Below the pieces are notes generated by a model. The model worked only from the letters and a program-made list of their open reading frames with translations. It ran no database searches and was not told the DNA's origin. A program made the translations under genes and the position numbers. A stretch of 7,501 nucleotides of DNA, from assembly GCA_024648655.1 (NCBI GenBank), contig JAGGDZ010000205.1, positions 1-7,501 of the forward strand, written 5' to 3'. Below are positions 1-4,103 of the stretch, piece after piece (the first letter of the stretch is position 1; each line of letters starts with the position of its first letter). This DNA comes from Chloroflexota bacterium (GTDB lineage: Bacteria > Chloroflexota > Dehalococcoidia > Lucifugimonadales > JADFKI01).

Positions 1-1
1 T

Positions 2-1504
2 GACGAATTCCACGGGCTGTTCAGCAACTTGGGCGGGCACGACTTCTCTATGTTGAGAGATGCTTTCGCTCGCGCCGACGAGTTGAAGGGACCCACAGTA
101 GTCTTCGCTTACACATTCAAGGGTTGGAGGCTGCCTTCTATTGGGGACCCCCGCAACCATTCCAATCTCCTCTCCGCGCCACAGATGGATGAGCTGCGCC
201 GATTTGTCGCAATCCCGGAAGGCAACGTCTGGGGCACATTCTCACCAGATACCGCCGCGGGGAGAGCGTGCAGGAACACCGCTGCGAGCCTACGGCAGAG
301 AAGGCCGCGTTCACCTGCTCCGCTTATATCTTCCATCCCTGCTGACCTCGACCATGAATATCGAGGCAGCATTTCCACGCTACAAATTTACGGCTTGGTT
401 CTAACCGACCTGTCCCGCAACCTTCCTGAAGTCGCCGACCGCATAGTTACGGTCAGCCCCGATGTCGCAAGTTCAACAGGCCTGGGCGGGTGGATAAACA
501 GAGCGGGTGTTTGGAAGCGCACGGATCCGGAGATCCTGCCCGAGGAAGAGATTGAGAGTGCGCTTCGATGGACCGAATCATCGCAGGGACAGCACATTGA
601 ACTTGGCATCTCTGAAAACAACCTATTTATGATGCTTGGGCAGCTTGGCCAGTCATTCGAGGCGAATGGCGAGCTCCTCTTCCCTATCGGCTCACTCTAC
701 GATCCGTTCGTCAGGCGTGGACTTGACGCCTTCGTGTACAGCATCTATGCGGGCGCTAAATTCATTGTCGTCGGCACACCGTCAGGCATCACACTCGCCC
801 CTGAGGGCGGCGCGCACCAGTCGCTCACCACTCCGTCCATTGGCACGGAAATGCCGGACCTGGACTTCTACGAGCCATGCTTTGGCAAAGAAGTCGAATG
901 GATTATGCTCAGCGCACTCGAACATGTGCGACAGCGACAGCGGTCGAGCTATCTCCGCCTTACCAGCAAGCGCATCGATCAGTCACTGCTCGCGCTTCCC
1001 AAAGACGCGCGCGACAGGGAGAAATTACGACGGAACGTGCTCGGAGGCGCCTACCGCCTTGTCTGCCGCGCGGACGAAGCGCACTACGCCCCAAGTGAAA
1101 ATGTCGTTAATATCATGGCTTGCGGCGCGATGATCCCGGAAGCCGTCGCAGCAAGCGATGAACTTCTGCGCGAGGGAGTCTTTGCCAACATCATCAACAT
1201 CACCGGCCCCGGCCCCCTTTACAGACGCTACCAGGACAGCGTGCGCTCCGCCATCGATGGCAATTCAGCGCCCCCATTCATGGCGGAAGTCATGCCTGCC
1301 ATCGAGCGCAGCGCTCCAATCGTTACCGTAGCAGACGGCCATCCTCATTCATTGGCATGGCTTGGTGGCGCGCTCGGAACGAAGACAATAGCACTCGGAG
1401 TGACGGAGTTCGGCCAGTCCGGCAACCGCGCCGAACTCTACCAAGAATACGGCATCGACGTTGACAGCATCGTGGCTGCCGGCTTTGCCGCGCTGGACAT
1501 TTAG
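2..1504 (+). CDS. Transketolase-like / pyruvate dehydrogenase E1-type ThDP enzyme, 5'-partial
   Basis: The reading frame is open from the window edge, so the N-terminus is missing; 500 residues are visible. The first ~75 residues look like the end of the ThDP pyrophosphate-binding domain, with a GGHD stretch, then 'FAYTFKG', comparable with 'HTIKG' of homodimeric AceE. The middle part (about nt 350-1010) is the pyrimidine-binding domain. Its 'IELGISENN' places a Glu (codon 614-616) where transketolase, DXS and PDH-beta have the Glu that activates the cofactor aminopyrimidine ring. 'EGGAHQSLTTPSIG' follows. The last ~140 residues fit the transketolase C-terminal domain and end in 'EFGQSGNRAELYQEYGID', like the AceE C-terminus. 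It probably acts in the cytoplasm on a 2-oxo acid or ketose. The stretches 'SPDVASSTGLGGWINRAGVW' and 'GSLYDPFVRRGLD' differ from classical AceE, so substrate and partners are uncertain. No E2 or E3 gene is visible. Confidence 0.85.
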   Translation, partial: DEFHGLFSNLGGHDFSMLRDAFARADELKGPTVVFAYTFKGWRLPSIGDPRNHSNLLSAPQMDELRRFVAIPEGNVWGTFSPDTAAGRACRNTAASLRQRRPRSPAPLISSIPADLDHEYRGSISTLQIYGLVLTDLSRNLPEVADRIVTVSPDVASSTGLGGWINRAGVWKRTDPEILPEEEIESALRWTESSQGQHIELGISENNLFMMLGQLGQSFEANGELLFPIGSLYDPFVRRGLDAFVYSIYAGAKFIVVGTPSGITLAPEGGAHQSLTTPSIGTEMPDLDFYEPCFGKEVEWIMLSALEHVRQRQRSSYLRLTSKRIDQSLLALPKDARDREKLRRNVLGGAYRLVCRADEAHYAPSENVVNIMACGAMIPEAVAASDELLREGVFANIINITGPGPLYRRYQDSVRSAIDGNSAPPFMAEVMPAIERSAPIVTVADGHPHSLAWLGGALGTKTIALGVTEFGQSGNRAELYQEYGIDVDSIVAAGFAALDI

Positions 1505-1559
1505 CCGTCGAGTCTTAAATGTGCAGACTGTTCGACGACACATCTTGAAGACAATCGAC

Positions 1560-1565
1560 AAGGAG
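1560..1565 (+). promoter_or_regulatory. Ribosome binding site of the dehydroquinase-like gene
   Basis: AAGGAG lies 10 bases before the ATG at 1576. It fixes this start and shows that the gene has its own initiation site despite the close upstream gene. Confidence 0.75.
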
Positions 1566-1575
1566 ACGCTAAAGA

Positions 1576-1998
1576 ATGACTAAAGTGTTGATCCTTCATG
1601 GGCAAGGCATGGAACTGAGAGGCAAAGTTGATATCGAAATCTTCGGCACGATGACGCTGCCTGAATACGACGAGCATATCAGGCGATACGCTACCGAAGT
1701 AGGCGTGGATGTGGAAATCTTTCATTCCAACGACGAGGCAGAGGTCATCGCGAAATTTAAGGCTACTGATGCAGACGCCGCCCTCATAAATCCGGGTGGC
1801 TACACCACTGGCCACCCCACGTTGGCAGAAACCATTAGACAAGCCTCCATCCCAACGCTCGAAGTCCACATGTCCAACCCTGCCAGCAGAGGCCGTGTCT
1901 CCGAGATTGGCCCAGTGTGCAAAGGCGTCATCACCGGCATCGGCATCGTCGGCTACAACCTCGGTCTTCAAGCTGCCAAGAGCCTCGCAGAGCAATAG
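1576..1998 (+). CDS. Type II 3-dehydroquinate dehydratase-like protein with altered active site
   Basis: This 140-residue protein has the length and core pattern of type II dehydroquinases (AroQ), the dodecameric flavodoxin-like enzymes that dehydrate 3-dehydroquinate in the shikimate or quinate pathway. Fold-level matches are the N-terminal beta strand (KVLILHG), 'HSNDEAEVI', 'ALINPGGYT' (N72), 'LEVHMSN' (E96, H98) and the C-terminal 'GVITGIGIVGYNLGLQA'. Aligned by eye to the M. tuberculosis enzyme, the catalytic Tyr of 'REPxVYG' is Phe23. The neighbouring essential Arg is Val18, and the Asn of 'NGPNL' is Gly11. The segment after 'SNPASRG' is about three residues shorter and lacks the 'FRRHSYxSP' arginine region. 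The His/Glu pair and the substrate-side Asn remain. I infer that it is not a normal dehydroquinase and may act on another substrate. An ATG with a strong ribosome binding site supports the start. It is followed at once by the PlsY-like gene. Confidence 0.85.
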   Translation: MTKVLILHGQGMELRGKVDIEIFGTMTLPEYDEHIRRYATEVGVDVEIFHSNDEAEVIAKFKATDADAALINPGGYTTGHPTLAETIRQASIPTLEVHMSNPASRGRVSEIGPVCKGVITGIGIVGYNLGLQAAKSLAEQ

Positions 1999-1999
1999 T

Positions 2000-2614
2000 G
2001 TGCCCGGCATAGATTTTGCAGGGGTTGTCATTCTGGGATTCCTGCTGGGCAGCTTCCCCACCGCGTATCTGGTGAGCAAATGGCGTCTCGGCAAAGACAT
2101 TCGCAGCGTGGGCAATCGCAATCCCGGCGCGGGCAATGTCAGCAGGGAAGTCGGACCGATTTTCGGCGTCCTAGTGTTCATCGTGGACGCTGCGAAAGGA
2201 ATGGCTGTCATTTTCGTCGGACAACGTCTGGGTGCGCCCGACGCTGCCGTGTACACCGGCGCCTTCGCAGCGGTGCTAGGGCATAACTTCTCGCCCTTCC
2301 TCAAGTTTCGCGGAGGCAAGGGCGCCGCGACTGCCATAGGTGTATCCGCGCTGCTGATGTGGCAAGTAACGGCAGTTGCTGCGGCCGTCGGGATGCTCAT
2401 GCTTGCGCTGACGCGGCACATTTTCTGGTCGGCGGGATTCACGATCTTCGCATTCAACGCTCTTGCAATCATCACGGGACAGCCTCTCGGACTGATCGCG
2501 CTGTCAATTGGGATGACCCTGCTGATAGGCTTTACCAATATCGTTCAGCATCGCTCATACCTGCTCGCCGCGCTCGCCGACCGAGACTGGCGGCGCTTTC
2601 TCAATGCGGATTGA
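2000..2614 (+). CDS. plsY: PlsY-like glycerol-3-phosphate acyltransferase, divergent motifs
   Basis: The 204 residues match the usual length of PlsY, the membrane enzyme that moves an acyl group from acyl-phosphate to glycerol-3-phosphate in phospholipid synthesis. Hydrophobic segments are at about residues 4-24, 52-74, 83-98, 112-136 and 142-180. 'LLGSFPTAYLVSK' opens the protein. Motif 1 reads 'GNRNPGAGNVSR' (38-49), motif 2 'GHNFSPFLKFRGGKGAATA' (94-112), and motif 3 begins 'HRSYL' (184-188). Family consensus for motif 1 is GSGNxGATNxxR, and for motif 3 HRxNIxRL. The motif 1 Ser is therefore Asn39 and the motif 3 Asn is Tyr187. I chose the GTG at 2000 because it is one base after the preceding stop and gives the family's N-terminus; the frame extends upstream only inside the previous gene. 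Translation is probably coupled. It could be a paralogue with changed substrate rather than the housekeeping enzyme. Confidence 0.85.
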   Translation: MPGIDFAGVVILGFLLGSFPTAYLVSKWRLGKDIRSVGNRNPGAGNVSREVGPIFGVLVFIVDAAKGMAVIFVGQRLGAPDAAVYTGAFAAVLGHNFSPFLKFRGGKGAATAIGVSALLMWQVTAVAAAVGMLMLALTRHIFWSAGFTIFAFNALAIITGQPLGLIALSIGMTLLIGFTNIVQHRSYLLAALADRDWRRFLNAD

Positions 2615-2659
2615 TATGATTTCTGCACCCGCACCCTAACCTACTCGTTCGTGCAATCC

Positions 2660-2688
2660 TTGACAGCGCAAACCCCATTCGTTAGGCT
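2660..2688 (+). promoter_or_regulatory. Sigma70-type promoter for the tRNA gene
   Basis: A perfect TTGACA (2660-2665) is followed after 17 bases by TAGGCT (2683-2688), which keeps the T, A and final T of the -10 consensus. Transcription would start near 2695, about 23 bases before the tRNA. It lies in the 103-bp gap after the PlsY-like gene, which shows no other clear signal. Confidence 0.6.
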
Positions 2689-2717
2689 GAATTGACATTG
2701 ACACGCGACATCAACGC

Positions 2718-2792
2718 GGGCTTGTAGCTCAGCGGCAGAGCGGTCGGCTCATAACCGATTGGTCCCAGGTTCGATCCCTGGCAAGCCCACCA
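2718..2792 (+). tRNA. tRNA-Met(CAT), elongator type (tRNA-Ile2 possible)
   Basis: A full cloverleaf can be folded. The acceptor stem GGGCTTG (2718-2724) pairs with CAAGCCC (2782-2788), followed by discriminator A2789 and an encoded CCA (2790-2792). The D stem is GCTC/GAGC and the anticodon stem GTCGG/CCGAT with a terminal G-T pair. The loop is CTCATAA with anticodon CAT at 2750-2752. The variable region is TGGTC, and the T arm is CCAGG-TTCGATC-CCTGG. A paired first acceptor base pair and the lack of three consecutive G-C pairs next to the anticodon loop rule out an initiator tRNA. An elongator Met and a lysidine-modified Ile2 cannot be separated by eye. A run of five T residues (2793-2797) follows directly and may aid termination. 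Confidence 0.95.
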
Positions 2793-2829
2793 TTTTTACC
2801 CGTCTTGAACCCTAGGCAAGTTCCCTCAA

Positions 2830-3441
2830 TTGCGCCTGACAGCAACCGCACCGCGGCCTGCCCATTCATGCACTAAACAAGGCAGAGTCCACTTGTTTAG
2901 TGGAGTAATCGTCATTGCTCTGCTGAGTGTCTTCATCATGGGGCAGACGCCCGGCGGGCGAACCAACGTCTTCGACGCGCCTTTGCAGCTTTACAAGGGA
3001 CCGGCCGGCCCCTACGAAATCATCATTACGATACAGCCGCACAAGCCCAAAGTCGGCACGGTGCATTTCGGCGTAACCATCCTCGACCCGGCAACCCAAT
3101 CCCTTGTTGAGGACGCTAAGGTCCTGATAGTCGCCTACAATCCGGAGGGTGAACCAACCTATCAGACACCCGCGCTAAACGACCCCGCGACTCCGATTCA
3201 CTACAAGGGCAACATCATCTTCCGTAGTTCGGGGCAATGGTCCCTGCTCACCAAGATTGAAACCGCCAAGCATGGCACCGTAACCGCATCCACACCCATC
3301 AACATCGCGGAGGCCGCATCGACAGCAAGCGTCGAAGGGCTGGTCATGCTGGTACTGGTTACACTGGCTCTCGGCGGAGGTACGGCGTATGTCATTTTCA
3401 GCATCAGACGAGCGCAACGCTCAAGGGCGTCTAGTCAGTGA
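2830..3441 (+). CDS. Two-helix membrane protein with extracytoplasmic YtkA/FixH-like beta domain
   Basis: A 203-residue protein of unknown function. Residues about 23-38 form a transmembrane or signal-anchor helix preceded by K16 and R19. Residues 60-160 form a beta-rich domain with the pattern 'GPYEIIITIQPHKPKVGTVHF ... ILDPATQSLVEDAKVLI'. This resembles YtkA/FixH-like immunoglobulin folds of membrane proteins linked to copper or oxidase biogenesis. Residues 169-191 are a second helix followed by a basic cytoplasmic tail (RRAQRSR). The domain should face outside. It has no Cys or Met metal motif, so a copper role is only a possibility. The start is uncertain: TTG at 2830 supplies the basic residues before the helix, whereas TTG at 2893 has a better ribosome binding site (AAGGCAGAG at 2879-2887) and would leave almost no N-terminal tail. 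Its last 11 bases overlap the converging lipoprotein gene. Confidence 0.75.
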   Translation: MRLTATAPRPAHSCTKQGRVHLFSGVIVIALLSVFIMGQTPGGRTNVFDAPLQLYKGPAGPYEIIITIQPHKPKVGTVHFGVTILDPATQSLVEDAKVLIVAYNPEGEPTYQTPALNDPATPIHYKGNIIFRSSGQWSLLTKIETAKHGTVTASTPINIAEAASTASVEGLVMLVLVTLALGGGTAYVIFSIRRAQRSRASSQ

Positions 3442-3766
3442 TGCCTTCCAGAACAAGCACATCGTTTTCACGATAAAACGCTACCTCCACAGACTGCCCT
3501 AGTAGTTTGTGCTCGTTTAGGTGTGAGGGCGTAAAGCCCGCGATAACCTTTCCCCTGCCCTCAAATCTCCAGACTTTGCCCTCACTGTCTTGAATTTCCA
3601 GCGCCTCAAGAGAAATGAGGGAATCTTGTTCTACTTCCAGAACCAGGCCTCTCACTGACTCAATGATCCGTCCACTGTTGTCGCCCGAGTTGGACGCGCT
3701 GTTCCCACAAGCCACGACAGCTAATCCCATAGTCATAGCTGCCAAGACCAACGCTATCAGCCGCAT
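3431..3766 (-). CDS. Small exported lipoprotein with a beta-rich domain
   Basis: A 111-residue protein from the ATG at 3766. The N-terminus 'MRLIALVLAAMTMGLAVVAC' is a classical type II signal peptide with lipobox V-V-A-C, so Cys20 would be lipidated. A low-complexity Ser/Asn/Gly linker follows, then about 75 residues of beta-like sequence ('IIESVRGLVLEVEQDSL', 'DSEGKVWRFEGRGKV', 'GQSVEVAFYRENDVLVLEGI'). This pattern suggests a small barrel or OB-like fold; I recognise no named family. The segment 'GFTPSHLNEHKLLGQSVEV' recalls small export domains in which 'tpshL..H...G..V.V' precedes the last strands. The frame extends to a GTG at 3808, which would give a 34-residue signal peptide, too long for a lipoprotein. 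A TAAAAT at 3811-3816 (minus strand) would also place the RNA start inside that extension. No good ribosome binding site is visible for either start. Confidence 0.75.
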   Translation of the reverse strand: MRLIALVLAAMTMGLAVVACGNSASNSGDNSGRIIESVRGLVLEVEQDSLISLEALEIQDSEGKVWRFEGRGKVIAGFTPSHLNEHKLLGQSVEVAFYRENDVLVLEGITD

Positions 3767-3839
3767 TCCGGTCAAAACACACATTAGAAATTTCTGGTGC
3801 AACCTCACGTATTTTAGGTTCCGTTGACATTTTCGGTTT

Positions 3840-3885
3840 CCAGCCCGTCATGCCCGCGCAGGCGCACGTCCACCGCCAGGGCTGG
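3840..3885. repeat. Degenerate copy of a dispersed palindromic repeat
   Basis: Perfect 7-bp inverted arms, CCAGCCC (3840-3846) and GGGCTGG (3879-3885), enclose 'CGTCATGCCCGCGCAGGCG'. This is close to the common dispersed element that reads GTCATTCCCGCGnAnGCGGGAATCCA in many bacterial genomes. Read on the minus strand it encodes W-T-C-A-C-A-G-M-T, comparable with the 'WIPAFAGMT' peptide typical of spurious translations of that repeat. The second half has decayed (GCACGTCCA instead of GGGAATCCA). Similar G/C-rich sequence may continue to about 3910. Confidence 0.55.
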
Positions 3886-4054
3886 GTGGTGCACATACAC
3901 GCCGGATTCAACGACCTTCAGCCCTATATTGATACTGATTGCCTATTGCCGCAAATCGCTCCAAAACTCAGAATGCCAATACAATTCAGCTATTTTCCTA
4001 ATTTTTATCTAACATCTTAGCGATGCATTGTCTAAAAAAGGGACTAAATTTGCA

Positions 4055-4082
4055 TTGACGCAATTCCTCCCCTTTATATAAC
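4055..4082 (+). promoter_or_regulatory. Sigma70-type promoter of the VWA-like gene
   Basis: TTGACG (4055-4060) and TATAAC (4077-4082) are separated by 16 bases; each hexamer matches consensus at five of six positions. The predicted RNA start near 4089 lies only about 4 bases before the ribosome binding site, so the leader would be about 15 bases long. Confidence 0.65.
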
Positions 4083-4092
4083 TTGGCTGTGT

Positions 4093-4097
4093 GGAGG
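4093..4097 (+). promoter_or_regulatory. Ribosome binding site of the VWA-like gene
   Basis: GGAGG with 6 bases to the ATG at 4104. It selects this ATG over the in-frame TTG at 4083, which lies upstream of the site and overlaps the predicted -10 box. Confidence 0.85.
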
Positions 4098-4103
4098 TGT
4101 GAT

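Larger units (their letters stand above)
3767..4103. other. Gene-poor spacer between divergent genes
   Basis: This 337-bp stretch separates the lipoprotein gene (minus) from the VWA-like gene (plus). It contains the degenerate dispersed repeat near 3840-3885 and an A/T-rich zone (about 3985-4050). The promoter and ribosome binding site of the VWA-like gene are at 4055-4097. Open frames in it on either strand are short and show no ribosome binding site or recognisable product. Confidence 0.7.

Noticed and set aside
636..1133. 165-codon plus-strand frame inside the E1-type gene
   Set aside because: It is Ser/Arg-rich, has no domain, and lies wholly within the well-supported frame of the ThDP enzyme.
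1507..1535. Possible hairpin GTCGA...TCGAC in the gap after the E1-type gene
   Set aside because: The stem is short with a bulge and no U-tract; too weak to call a terminator.
1796..1999. Upstream extension of the PlsY-like frame to an ATG at 1796
   Set aside because: The extra 68 codons overlap the dehydroquinase-like gene in another frame and do not resemble PlsY; the GTG at 2000 gives the family length.
1501..2538. Long antisense open frame (345 codons, minus strand) across the dehydroquinase-like and PlsY-like genes
   Set aside because: Both plus-strand genes are clear family members here. The antisense translation has no recognisable domain and is rich in Pro, Arg and Ser, as expected from the complement of coding DNA.
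3824..3829. Isolated TTGACA on the plus strand
   Set aside because: There is no -10 box at suitable spacing and no gene follows closely on that strand.
3660..3911. Minus-strand 83-codon frame over the lipoprotein gene and the repeat
   Set aside because: Part of it is translation of the dispersed repeat (PACAG-like peptide) and the rest is an alternate frame of the lipoprotein gene.
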